A program made the translations under genes and the position numbers. Of a stretch of 64,000 nucleotides of DNA, positions 39,222-51,043 are shown piece by piece (the stretch's first letter is position 1; each line of letters begins with the position of its first letter). Source of the DNA: Luzula sylvatica. Taxonomy: Eukaryota > Streptophyta > Magnoliopsida > Poales > Juncaceae. The stretch lies in the NCBI GenBank assembly GCA_946800325.1, contig OX326956.1, forward strand, positions 23,720,356 through 23,784,355, written 5' to 3'. The notes under the pieces were generated by a model. The model saw only the letters and a program-made list of their open reading frames with translations. It was not told the DNA's origin and did no database searches.

Positions 39222-40702
39222 TATCTTACTACATAACTTTTCACCAAATTTCACAAACACTAAGAAAGTTTGTTTTTCGATTCAAAACAAGATTTTAACG
39301 CTTTGAGGAGCTCAAATAACTTGTTTTTAGATCATTTGTATCGTATCTTTTACTACGTAACGTTTCACCAAATTTCACAAACACTAAGAAAGTTTGTTTT
39401 TCGATTCAATTCAAGATTTTAGCGTTTTGAGGAGCTCAAATTACTTGTTTGTAGATCATTTGTATCATATCTTTAACTACGTAACTTTTCACCAAATTTC
39501 ACAAACACTAAGAAAGTTTGTTTTTCGATTCAAAACAAGATTTTAGAGCTTTGAGGAGTTCAAATAACGTGTTTTTAGATCATTTGTATCATATCTTTAA
39601 CTACGTAACTTTTCACCAAATTTCACAAACACTAAGAAAGTTTGTTTTTCGATTCAAAACAAGATTTTAACGCTTTGAGGAGTTCAAATAACGTGTTTTT
39701 AGATCATTTGTATCGTATCTTTTACTACATAACTTTTCACCAAATTTCACAAACACTAAGAAAGTTAGTTTTTCGATTCAAAACAAGATTTTTACGCTTT
39801 GATTTCTTCAAATAACGTGTTTTTAGATCATTTGTATCGTATCTTTTACTACATAACTTTTAACCAAATTTCACAAACACTAAGAAAGTTTGTTTTTCGA
39901 TTCAAAACAAGATTTTAACGCTTTGAGTAGTTCAAATAACGTGTTTATAGATCATTTGTATCGTATCATTTACTACATAACTTTTCACCAAATTTCACAA
40001 ACACTAAGAAAGTTTGTTTTTCGATTCAAAACAAGATTTTAGCGCTTTGAGCAGTTCAAATAACATGTTTTTAGATCATTTGTATCGTATCTTTTACCGC
40101 ATAACTTTTCACCAAATTTCACAAACACTAAGAAAGTTTGTTTTTCGATTCAAAACAAGATTTTAACGCTTTGAGTAGTTCAAATAACGTGTTTAAAGAT
40201 CATGTGTATCGTATCATTTACTACATAACTTTTCACCAAATTTCACAAACACTAAGAAAGTTTGTTTTTCGATTCAAAACAAGATTTTAACACTTTGAGG
40301 AGTTCAAATTACATGTTTTTAGATCATTTGTATCATATCTTTTACTACGTAAGTTTTCACCAAATTTCACAAACACTAAGAAAGTTTGTTTTTCAATTCA
40401 AAACAAGATTTTAGTGCTTTGAGGAGTTCAAATAACGTGTTTTTAGATCATTTGTATCGTATCTTTTACTATATAACTTTTCACCAAATTTCACAAACAC
40501 TAAGAAAGTTAGTTTTTCGATTCAAAACAAGATTTTTACGCTTTGATTTCTTCAAATAACGTGTTTTTAGATCATTTGTATCGTATCTTTTACTACATAA
40601 CTGTTAACCAAATTTCACAAACACTAAGAAAGTTTGTTTTTCGATTCAAAACAAGATTTTAACGCTTTGAGTAGTTCAAATAACGTGTTTATAGATCATT
40701 TG
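39222..40702 (+). repeat. 11-mer HOR domain, copy 5 (1481 bp, 12 monomers)
   Basis: Length 12 x 124 - 7. The extra monomer follows the tagagc unit and joins a tatcatatctttaac end to a taacgc/gaggagttc core, the same junction seen at about 36380-36500 in copy 2. That shared private junction links copies 2 and 5. It also has a gagcagttc variant near 40047, found in copies 6 and 7 but not in copy 3 or in the unit at 43417. Confidence 0.85.
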
Positions 40703-42059
40703 TATCTTACTACATAACTTTTCACCAAATTTCACAAACACTAAGAAAGTTTGTTTTTCGATTCAAAACAAGATTTTAACGCTTTGAGGAGCTCAAATAA
40801 CTTGTTTTTAGATCATTTGTATCGTATCTTTTACTACGTAACGTTTCACCAAATTTCACAAACACTAAGAAAGTTTGTTTTTCGATTCAATTCAAGATTT
40901 TAGCGTTTTGAGGAGCTCAAATTACTTGTTTGTAGATCATTTGTATCATATCTTTAACTACGTAACTTTTCACCAAATTTCACAAACACTAAGAAAGTTT
41001 GTTTTTCGATTCAAAACAAGATTTTAGAGCTTTGAGGAGTTCAAATAACGTGTTTTTAGATCATTTGTATCGTATCTTTTACTACATAACTTTTCACCAA
41101 ATTTCACAAACACTAAGAAAGTTAGTTTTTCGATTCAAAACAAGATTTTTACGCTTTGATTTCTTCAAATAACGTGTTTTTAGATCATTTGTATCGTATC
41201 TTTTACTACATAACTTTTAACCAAATTTCACAAACACTAAGAAAGTTTGTTTTTCGATTCAAAACAAGATTTTAACGCTTTGAGTAGTTCAAATAACGTG
41301 TTTATAGATCATTTGTATCGTATCATTTACTACATAACTTTTCACCAAATTTCACAAACACTAAGAAAGTTTGTTTTTCGATTCAAAACAAGATTTTAGC
41401 GCTTTGAGCAGTTCAAATAACATGTTTTTAGATCATTTGTATCGTATCTTTTACCGCATAACTTTTCACCAAATTTCACAAACACTAAGAAAGTTTGTTT
41501 TTCGATTCAAAACAAGATTTTAACGCTTTGAGTAGTTCAAATAACGTGTTTAAAGATCATGTGTATCGTATCATTTACTACATAACTTTTCACCAAATTT
41601 CACAAACACTAAGAAAGTTTGTTTTTCGATTCAAAACAAGATTTTAACACTTTGAGGAGTTCAAATTACATGTTTTTAGATCATTTGTATCATATCTTTT
41701 ACTACGTAAGTTTTCACCAAATTTCACAAACACTAAGAAAGTTTGTTTTTCAATTCAAAACAAGATTTTAGTGCTTTGAGGAGTTCAAATAACGTGTTTT
41801 TAGATCATTTGTATCGTATCTTTTACTATATAACTTTTCACCAAATTTCACAAACACTAAGAAAGTTAGTTTTTCGATTCAAAACAAGATTTTTACGGTT
41901 TGATTTCTTCAAATAACGTGTTTTTAGATCATTTGTATCGTATCTTTTACTACATAACTGTTAACCAAATTTCACAAACACTAAGAAAGTTTGTTTTTCG
42001 ATTCAAAACAAGATTTTAACGCTTTGAGTAGTTCAAATAACGTGTTTATAGATCATTTG
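40703..42059 (+). repeat. 11-mer HOR domain, copy 6 (1357 bp)
   Basis: Standard 11-monomer order. Carries gagcagttc at about 41406 and the tttacggtttg variant near 41890. Compared with copy 7 I see almost no differences, so these two are among the most recently duplicated units in this domain. Confidence 0.88.
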
Positions 42060-43416
42060 TATCTTACTACATAACTTTTCACCAAATTTCACAAACACTA
42101 AGAAAGTTTGTTTTTCGATTCAAAACAAGATTTTAACGCTTTGAGGAGCTCAAATAACTTGTTTTTAGATCATTTGTATCGTATCTTTTACTACGTAACG
42201 TTTCACCAAATTTCACAAACACTAAGAAAGTTTGTTTTTCGATTCAATTCAAGATTTTAGCGTTTTGAGGAGCTCAAATTACTTGTTTGTAGATCATTTG
42301 TATCATATCTTTAACTACGTAACTTTTCACCAAATTTCACAAACACTAAGAAAGTTTGTTTTTCGATTCAAAACAAGATTTTAGAGCTTTGAGGAGTTCA
42401 AATAACGTGTTTTTAGATCATTTGTATCGTATCTTTTACTACATAACTTTTCACCAAATTTCACAAACACTAAGAAAGTTAGTTTTTCGATTCAAAACAA
42501 GATTTTTACGCTTTGATTTCTTCAAATAACGTGTTTTTAGATCATTTGTATCGTATCTTTTACTACATAACTTTTAACCAAATTTCACAAACACTAAGAA
42601 AGTTTGTTTTTCGATTCAAAACAAGATTTTAACGCTTTGAGTAGTTCAAATAACGTGTTTATAGATCATTTGTATCGTATCATTTACTACATAACTTTTC
42701 ACCAAATTTCACAAACACTAAGAAAGTTTGTTTTTCGATTCAAAACAAGATTTTAGCGCTTTGAGCAGTTCAAATAACATGTTTTTAGATCATTTGTATC
42801 GTATCTTTTACCGCATAACTTTTCACCAAATTTCACAAACACTAAGAAAGTTTGTTTTTCGATTCAAAACAAGATTTTAACGCTTTGAGTAGTTCAAATA
42901 ACGTGTTTAAAGATCATGTGTATCGTATCATTTACTACATAACTTTTCACCAAATTTCACAAACACTAAGAAAGTTTGTTTTTCGATTCAAAACAAGATT
43001 TTAACACTTTGAGGAGTTCAAATTACATGTTTTTAGATCATTTGTATCATATCTTTTACTACGTAAGTTTTCACCAAATTTCACAAACACTAAGAAAGTT
43101 TGTTTTTCAATTCAAAACAAGATTTTAGTGCTTTGAGGAGTTCAAATAACGTGTTTTTAGATCATTTGTATCGTATCTTTTACTATATAACTTTTCACCA
43201 AATTTCACAAACACTAAGAAAGTTAGTTTTTCGATTCAAAACAAGATTTTTACGGTTTGATTTCTTCAAATAACGTGTTTTTAGATCATTTGTATCGTAT
43301 CTTTTACTACATAACTGTTAACCAAATTTCACAAACACTAAGAAAGTTTGTTTTTCGATTCAAAACAAGATTTTAACGCTTTGAGTAGTTCAAATAACGT
43401 GTTTATAGATCATTTG
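42060..43416 (+). repeat. 11-mer HOR domain, copy 7 (1357 bp)
   Basis: Standard order with gagcagttc at about 42764 and tttacggtttg near 43253. Nearly identical to copy 6 at an offset of exactly 1357 bp. Confidence 0.88.
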
Positions 43417-44897
43417 TATCTTACTACATAACTTTTCACCAAATTTCACAAACACTAAGAAAGTTTGTTTTTCGATTCAAAACAAGATTTTAACGCTTTG
43501 AGGAGCTCAAATAACTTGTTTTTAGATCATTTGTATCGTATCTTTTACTACGTAACGTTTCACCAAATTTCACAAACACTAAGAAAGTTTGTTTTTCGAT
43601 TCAATTCAAGATTTTAGCGTTTTGAGTAGCTCAAATTACTTGTTTGTAGATCATTTGTATCATATCTTTAACTACGTAACTTTTCACCAAATTTCACAAA
43701 CACTAAGAAAGTTTGTTTTTCGATTCAAAACAAGATTTTAGAGCTTTGAGGAGTTCAAATAACGTGTTTTTAGATCATTTGTATCGTATCTTTTACTACA
43801 TAACTTTTCACCAAATTTCACAAACACTAAGAAAGTTAGTTTTTCGATTCAAAACAAGATTTTTACGCTTTGATTTCTTCAAATAACGTGTTTTTAGATC
43901 ATTTGTATCGTATCTTTTACTACATAACTTTTAACCAAATTTCACAAACACTAAGAAAGTTTGTTTTTCGATTCAAAACAAGATTTTAACGCTTTGAGTA
44001 GTTCAAATAACGTGTTTATAGATCATTTGTATCGTATCATTTACTACATAACTTTTCACCAAATTTCACAAACACTAAGAAAATTTGTTTTTCGATTCAA
44101 AACAAGATTTTAGCGCTTTGAGGAGTTCAAATAACATGTTTTTAGATCATTTGTATCGTATCTTTTACCGCATAACTTTTCACCAAATTTCACAAACACT
44201 AAGAAAGTTTGTTTTTCGATTCAAAACAAGATTTTAACGCTTTGAGTAGTTCAAATAACGTGTTTAAAGATCATGTGTATCGTATCATTTACTACATAAC
44301 TTTTCACCAAATTTCACAAACACTAAGAAAGTTTGTTTTTCGATTCAAAACAAGATTTTAACACTTTGAGGAGTTCAAATTACATGTTTTTAGATCATTT
44401 GTATCATATATTTTACTACGTAAGTTTTCACCAAATTTCGCAAACACTAAGAAAGTTTGTTTTTCAATTCAAAACAAGATTTTAGTGCTTTGAGGAGTTC
44501 AAATAACGTGTTTTTAGATCATTTGTATCGTATCATTTACTACATAACTTTTCACCAAATTTCACAAACACTAAGAAAGTTTGTTTTTCGATTCAAAACA
44601 AGATTTTAGCGCTTTGAGCAGTTCAAATAACATGTTTTTAGATCATTTGTATCGTATCTTTTACTATATAACTTTTCACCAAATTTCACAAACACTAAGA
44701 AAGTTAGTTTTTCGATTCAAAACAAGATTTTTACGCTTTGATTTCTTCAAATAACGTGTTTTTAGATCATTTGTATCGTATCTTTTACTACATAACTTTT
44801 AACCAAATTTCACAAACACTAAGAAAGTTTGTTTTTCGATTCAAAACAAGATTTTAACGCTTTGAGTAGTTCAAATAACGTGTTTATAGATCATTTG
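43417..44897 (+). repeat. 11-mer HOR domain, copy 8 (1481 bp, 12 monomers)
   Basis: Length 12 x 124 - 7. It has gagtagctc instead of gaggagctc in the cgattcaattcaag monomer (about 43625), gagg instead of gagc in the tagcgc/taccgcat monomer, and an aaatttcgcaaac change near 44436. An extra monomer with gagcagttc at about 44615 lies before the final gttagtttttcg unit, so the gagcagttc variant has moved within the unit. Confidence 0.83.
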
Positions 44898-45290
44898 TAT
44901 CTTACTACATAACTTTTCACCAAATTTCACAAACACTAAGAAAGTTTGTTTTTCGATTCAAAACAAGATTTTAACGCTTTGAGGAGCTCAAATAACTTGT
45001 TTTTAGATCATTTGTAGCGTATCTTTTACTACGTAACGTTTCACCAAATTTCACAAACACTAAGAAAGTTTGTTTTTCGATTCAATTCAAGATTTTAGCG
45101 TTTTGAGGAGCTCAAATTACTTGTTTGTAGATCATTTGTATCATATCTTTAACTACGTAACTTTTCACCAAATTTCACAAACACTAAGAAAGTTTGTTTT
45201 TCGATTCAAAACAAGATTTTAGAGCTTTGAGGAGTTCAAATAACGTGTTTTTAGATCATTTGTATCGTATCTTTTACTACATAACTTTTC
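44898..45290 (+). repeat. 11-mer HOR domain, truncated last copy
   Basis: The last 7-bp deletion monomer (44898) is followed by the acgtaacg unit (with a tgtagcgtatc change near 45016), cgattcaattcaag at 45079 and the tagagc unit. The order then breaks: the next monomer carries acaaaaactaag and taacgctttgatttcttc, which is not the standard continuation. Confidence 0.8.
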
Positions 45291-45626
45291 ACCAAATTTC
45301 ACAAAAACTAAGAAAGTTTGTTTTTCGATTCAAAACAAGATTTTAACGCTTTGATTTCTTCAAATAACGTGTTTTTAGATCATTTGTATCGTATCTTTTA
45401 CTACATAACTTTTCACCAAATTTCACAAACACTAAGAAAGTTTGTTTTTCGATTCAAAACAAGATTTTAACGCTTTGATTTCTTCAAATAACGTGTTTTT
45501 AGATCATTTGTATCGTATCTTTTACTACATAACTTTTCACCAAATTTCACAAACACTAAGAAAGTTTGTTTTTCGATTCAAAACAAGATTTTAGCGTTTT
45601 GAGGAGCTCAAATAACTTGTTTTTAG
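45291..45626 (+). repeat. Twin gatttcttc monomers at the end of the 11-mer domain
   Basis: Two successive monomers share taacgctttgatttcttc (about 45343 and 45467), one with acaaaaactaag and one with the normal acaaacactaag. They are followed by a tagcgtttt/gaggagctc monomer. The acaaaaactaag plus gatttcttc combination recurs near 47812, 56610, 57605 and 62810, marking a small monomer subfamily of the mosaic regions. Confidence 0.7.
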
Positions 45627-45682
45627 ATCATTTGTATCGTATCTTTTACTACGTATCATTTATATCGTATCTTTTACGACAT
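45627..45682 (+). repeat. 28-bp tandem duplication inside one monomer
   Basis: The segment atcatttgtatcgtatcttt plus tactacgt (45627-45654) is followed directly by a second version, atcatttatatcgtatcttt plus tacgacat (45655-45682), making a 152-bp monomer, the largest length change in the window. The second half carries tacgacat, the ending of the type-2 monomer that resumes here, so the duplication sits exactly on a junction between two monomer families. An out-of-register join within atcattt is the simplest explanation. Confidence 0.92.
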
Positions 45683-46930
45683 AACTTTTCACCAAATTTC
45701 ACAAACACTAAGAAAGTTTGTTTTTCGATTCAAAACAAGATTTTAACGCTTTGAGTAGTTCAAATAACGTGTTTATAGATCATTTGTATCGTATCATTTA
45801 CTACATAACTTTTCACAAAATTTCACAAACACTAAGAAAGTTTGTTTTTCGATTCAAAACAAGATTTTAACGCTTTGAGGAGCTCAAATTACTTGTTTTT
45901 AGATCATTTGTATCATATCTTTTACTACGTAACTTTTCACCAAATTTCACAAACACTAAGAAAGTTTGTATTTCGATTCAAAACAAGATTTTAGTGCTTT
46001 GAGGAGTTCAAATAACGTGTTTTTAGATCATTTGTATCGTATCTTTTACCGCATAACTTTTCACCAAATTTCACAAACACTAAGAAAGTTTGTATTTCGA
46101 TTCAAAACAAGATTTTAGTGCTTTGAGGAGTTCAAATAACGTGTTTTTAGATCATTTGTATCGTATCTTTTACTATATAACTTTTCACCAAATTTCACAA
46201 ACACTAAGAAAGTTTGTTTTTCGATTCAAAACAAGATTTTTACGCTTTGATTTCTTCAAATAACGTGTTTTTAGATCATTTGTATCGTATCTTTTACTAC
46301 ATAACTTTTAACCAAATTTCACAAACTCTAAGAAAGTTTGTTTTTCGATTCAAAACAAGATTTTAACGCTTTTAGTAGTTCAAATAACGTGTTTATAGAT
46401 CATTTGTATCGTATCATTTACTACATAACTTTTCACCAAATTTCACAAACACTAAGAAAGTATGTTTTTCGATTCAAAACAAGATTTTAACGCTTTCAGG
46501 AGCTCAAATAACTTGTTTTTACATCATTTGTATCATATCTTTTACTACGTAACTTTTCACCAAATTTCACAAACACTAAGAAAGTTTGTTTTTCGATTCA
46601 AATCAAGATTTTAGCGCTTTGAGGAGTTCAAATAACATGTTTTTAGATCATTTGTATCGTATCTTTTACTACATAACTTTTCACCAAATTTCACAAACAC
46701 TAAGAAAGTTTGTTTTTCGATTCAAAACAAGATTTTAATGCTTTTAGTAGTTCAAATAACGTGTTTATAGATCATTTGTATCGTATCATTTACTACATAA
46801 CTTTTCACCATATTTCACAAACACTAAGAAAGTTTGTTTTTCGATTCAAAACAAGATTTTAACGCTTTGAGGAGCTGAAATAACTTGTTTTTAGATCATT
46901 TGTATCATATCTTTTACTACGTAACTTTTC
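45683..46930 (+). repeat. Type-2 block resuming after the 11-mer domain
   Basis: Order: gagtagttc with tttatagatc, cacaaaatttcac, attacttg, two gtatttcgattc/tagtgc monomers, gatttcttc, taacc with cttttagtag, gtatg/ctttcagg, tagcgc, aatgctttt, gagctgaaat. This is the order of 18100-19320 and 34190-35080. The 11-mer domain therefore lies between two partial type-2 blocks, but with overlapping content on both sides rather than a clean split. Confidence 0.75.
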
Positions 46931-47110
46931 ACCAAATTTCTCAAACACTAAGAAAGTTTGTTTTTCGATTCAAAACAAGATTTTAACGCTTTGAGGAGCT
47001 CACATATTGTGTTTTTAGATCATTTGTATCGTATCTTTTACTACATAACTTTTCACCAAATTTCACACACACTAAGAAAGTTTGGTTTTCGTTTGAAAAC
47101 AAGATTTTAA
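46931..47110 (+). repeat. Small type-1 fragment
   Basis: A cacatattgtg monomer followed by a cacacac monomer with gtttggttttcgtttg. These are S-section boundary monomers of the 4.4-kb HOR. Only about one and a half monomers are present before 11-mer-type monomers return, so this is a short chimeric remnant. Its cacatattgtg is a CpG-to-TpG version of cacatatcgtg. Confidence 0.65.
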
Positions 47111-47116
47111 CGCTTT

Positions 47117-47550
47117 GAGTAGTTCAAATAACGTGTTTATAGATCATTTGTATCGTATCATTTACTACATAACTTTTCACCAAATTTCACAAACACTAAG
47201 AAAGTTTGTTTTTCGATTCAAAACAAGATTTTAACGCTTTGAGGAGCTCAAATAACTTGTTTTTAGATCATTTGTATCGTATCTTTTACTACGTAACGTT
47301 TCACCAAATTTCACAAACACTAAGAAAGTTTGTTTTTCGATTCAAAACAAGATTTTAACGCTTTGAGTAGTTCAAATAACGTGTTTATAGATCATTTGTA
47401 TCGTATCATTTACTACATAACTTTTCACCAAATTTCACAAACACTAAGAAAGTTTGTTTTTCGATTCAAAACAAGATTTTAACGCTTTGAGGAGCTCAAA
47501 TAACTTGTTTTTAGATCATTTGTATCGTATCTTTTACTACGTAACGTTTC
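47117..47550 (+). repeat. Two-monomer (248-bp) tandem duplication
   Basis: A gagtagttc/tttatagatc monomer followed by a gaggagctc/acgtaacg monomer occurs twice, with the gagtagttc marks at 47117 and 47365 exactly 248 bp apart. The second unit ends with a 1-bp loss (gtttcacaaattt in place of gtttcaccaaattt, about 47547). Confidence 0.78.
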
Positions 47551-48440
47551 ACAAATTTCACAAACACTAAGAAAGTTTGTTTTTCGATTCAAAACAAGAT
47601 TTTAGCGTTTTGAGGAGCTCAAATTACTTGTTTGTAGATCATTTGTATCATATCTTTAACTACGTAACTTTTCACCAAATTTCACAAACACTAAGAAAGT
47701 TTGTTTTTCGATTCAAAACAAGATTTTAGAGCTTTGAGGAGTTCAAACAACGTGTTTTTAGATCATTTGTATCGTATCTTTTACTACATAACTTTTCACC
47801 AAATTTCACAAAAACTAAGAAAGTTTGTTTTTCGATTCAAAACAAGATTTTAACGCTTTGATTTCTTCAAATAACGTGTTTTTAGATCATTTGTATCGTA
47901 TCTTTTACTACATAACTTTTCACCAAATTTCACAAACACTAAGAAAGTTTGTTTTTTTCGAGTCAAAACAAGATTTTAACGCTTTGAGTAGTTCAAATAA
48001 CGTGTTTATAGATCATTTGTATCGTATCATTTACTACATAACTTTTCACCAAATTTCACAAACACTAAGAAAGTTTGTTTTTCGATTCAAAACAAGATTT
48101 TAGCGTTTTGAGGAGCTCAAATAACTTGTTTTTAGATCATTTGTATCGTATCTTTTACCACGTAACTTTTCACCAAATTTCACAAACACTAAGAAAGTTT
48201 GTTTTTCGATTCAAAACAAGATTTTAGCGTTTTGAGGAGTTCAAATAACATGTTTTTAGATCATTTGTATCGTATCTTTTACGACATAACTTTTCACCAA
48301 ATTTCACAAACACTAAGAAAGTTTGTTTTTCGATTCAAAACAAGATTTTAACGCTTTGAGTAGTTCAAATAACGTGTTTAAAGATCATGTGTATCGTATC
48401 ATTTACTACATAACTTTTCACCAAATTTCACAAACACTAA
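47551..48440 (+). repeat. Mosaic of 11-mer-type and 21-mer-type monomers
   Basis: Contains tagcgtttt with attacttgtttgtag, tagagc with aaacaacg, acaaaaactaag with gatttcttc, a monomer with two extra T and cgagtc (about 47950), two tagcgtttt monomers, tacgacat and tttaaagatcatgtg. The same order, slightly changed, recurs at about 57370-58300. A 92-residue open frame at 47825-48103 starts at a TTG codon and is made only of satellite; see the rejected items. Confidence 0.7.
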
Positions 48441-51043
48441 GAAAGTTTGTTTTTCGATTCAAAACAAGATTTTAACACTTTGAGGAGTTCAAATTACATG
48501 TTTTTAGATCATTTGTATCATATCTTTTACTACGTAATTTTTTACCAAATTTCACAAACACTAAGAAAGTTTGTTTTTCGATTCAAAACAAGATTTTAGC
48601 GCTTTGAGGAGTTCAAATAACATGTTTTTAGATCATTTGTATCGTATCTTTTACCGCATAACTTTTCACCAAATTTCACAAACACTAAGAAAGTATGTTT
48701 TTCGATTCAAAACAAGATTTTAACGCTTTGAGTAGTTCAAATAACGTGTTTTTAGATCATTTGTATCATATCTTTAACTACGTAACTTTTCACCAAATTT
48801 CACAAACACTAAGAAAGTTTGTTTTTCGATTCAAAACAAGATTTTAACGCTTTGAGGAGTTCAAATAACGTGTTTTTAGATCATTTGTATCGTATCTTTT
48901 ACCGCATAACTTTTCACCAAATTTCACAAACACTAAGAAAGTTCGTTTTTCGATTCAAAACAAGATTTTAACGCTTTGAGTAGTTCAAATAACGTGTTTT
49001 TAGATCATTTGTATCGTATCTTTTACTACATAACTTTTCACCAAATTTCACAAACATTTAGAAAGTTTGTTTTTCGTTTCAAAACAAGATTTTAACGCTT
49101 TGAGTAGATTAAATAACGTGTTTTTAGATCATTTGTATCGTATCTTTTACTACATAACTTTTCACCAAATTTCACATACACTAAGAAAGTTTGTTTTTCG
49201 ATTCAAAACAAGATTTTAACGCTTTGAGGAGTTCAAATAACATGTTTTTAGATCATTTGTATCGTATCTTTTAATACATAACTTTTCATCAAATTTCACA
49301 AACACTAATAAAGTTCTTTTTTGATTCAAAACAAGATTTTAACGCTTTGAGTAGTTCAAATTACGTGTTTTTAGATCATTTGTATTGTATCTTTTACTAC
49401 ATAACTTTTCACCAAACTTCACAAACATTAAGAAAGTTTGTTTTTCTATTCAAAACAAGATTTTAACGCTTTGAGGAGCTCAAATAACTTGTTTTTAGAT
49501 CATTTGTATCGTATCTTTTACTACGTAACTTTTCCCCACATTTTACAAACACTAAGAAAGTTTGTTTTTCGATTCAAAACAAGATTTTAGTGCTTTGAGG
49601 AGTTCAAATAACGTGTTTTTAGATCATTTGTATCGTATCTTTTACCGCATAACTTTTCACCAAATTTCACAAACACTAAGAAAGTTTGTTTTTCGATTCA
49701 AAACAATATTTTAACGCTTTGATTTCTTCAAATAACGTGTTTTTAGATCATTTGTATCGTATCTTTTACTACATAACTTTTCACCAAATTTCACAAACAC
49801 TAAGAAAGTTTGTTTTTCGATTCAAAACAAGATTTTAACGCTTTTAGTAGTTCAAATAACGTGTTTATGGATCATTTGTATCGTATCATTTACTACATAA
49901 GTTTTCACCAAATTTCACAAACACTAAGAAAGTTTGTTTTTCGATTCAAAACAAGATTTTAACACTTTGAGGAGCTCAAATAACTTGTTTTTAGATCATT
50001 TGTATCGTATCTTTTACTACGTAACTTTTCACCAAATTTCACAAACACTAAGAAAGTTTGTTTTTCGATTCAAAACAAGATTTTAGCGCTTTGAGGAGTT
50101 CAAATAACATGTTTTTAGATCATTTGTATCGTATCTTTTACTACATAACTTTTCACCAAATTTCACAAACACTAAGAAAGTTTGTTTTTCGATTCAAAAC
50201 AAAATTTTAACGCTTTGAGTAGTTCAAATGACGTGTTTTTAGATCATTTGTATCGTATCCTTTACTACATAACTTTTCACCAAATTTTACAAACACAAAG
50301 AAAGTTTGTTTTTCGATTCAAAACAAACTTTTAACGCTTTGAGGAGTTTAAATAACGTGTTTTTAGATCCTTTGTATCGTATCTTTTACTACGTAACTTT
50401 TCACCAAATTTCTCAAACACTAAGAAAGTTTGTTTTTCGATTCAAAACAATATTTTAACGCTTTGAGGAGCTCACATATCGTGTTTTTAGATCATTTGTA
50501 TCGTATATTTTACTACATAACTTTTCACCAAATTTCACAAACACTAAAAAAGTTCGTTTTTCGTTTGAAAACAAGATTTTAACGCTTTGAGTAGTTCAAA
50601 TAACGTGTTTTTAGATCATTTGTATCGTATCTTTTACTACATAACTTTTCACCAAATTTCACAAACACTTAGAAAGTTTGTTTTTCTAGTCAAAACAAGA
50701 TTTTAACGCTTTGAGGATCTCAAATAACTTGTTTTTAGATCATTTGTATCGTATCTTTTACAACGTAACTTTTCACCAAATTTCACAAACACTAAGAAAG
50801 TTTGTTTTTCGATTCAAAACAAGATATTAACGCTTTGAGTATTTCAAATAACGTGTTTATAGATCATTTGTATCGTATCATTTACTACATAACTTTTCAC
50901 AAAATTTCACAAACACTAAGAAAATTTGTTTTTCGATTCAAAACAAGATTTTAACGCTTTGAGGAGCTCAAATTACTTGTTTTTAGATCATTTGTATCAT
51001 ATCTTTTACTACGTAATTTTTTACCAAATTTCACAAACATTAA
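48441..51043 (+). repeat. 21-mer HOR, copy 1 (2603 bp)
   Basis: The period is exact on independent markers: gtaatttttt at 48534, 51137 and 53740, and aagttctttttt at 49311, 51914 and 54517, all 2603 bp apart (21 x 124 - 1). The missing base lies in the aagttcttttttgattc monomer. Order includes attacatg/gtaatttttt, taccgcat, gtatg, gttcgtttttc, atttagaaag with gtagattaaat, aagttctttttt, cccacattttac, gatttcttc, gtttatggatc, aatgac, caaactttt, gagtttaaat, cacatat with tatatttt, aaaaaagttcg, gaggatctc, gatattaac. This first copy has cacatacac near 49173 where the others have cacaaacac. Confidence 0.9.

Noticed and set aside
45566..45754. A 62-residue open frame on the + strand
   Set aside because: It begins at a TTG inside the gtttgttttt block and is translated satellite. 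The frame stays open only because the 28-bp duplication at 45627 shifts phase past the usual stops. There is no ribosome-binding or promoter context and no recognisable domain.
47825..48103. A 92-residue open frame on the + strand
   Set aside because: Also TTG-initiated and purely satellite: the protein repeats the same phrases once per monomer. 124 is not a multiple of 3, so each monomer is read in a new frame; this one stays open because of a two-T insertion near 47950. It ends at the usual gattttag stop.
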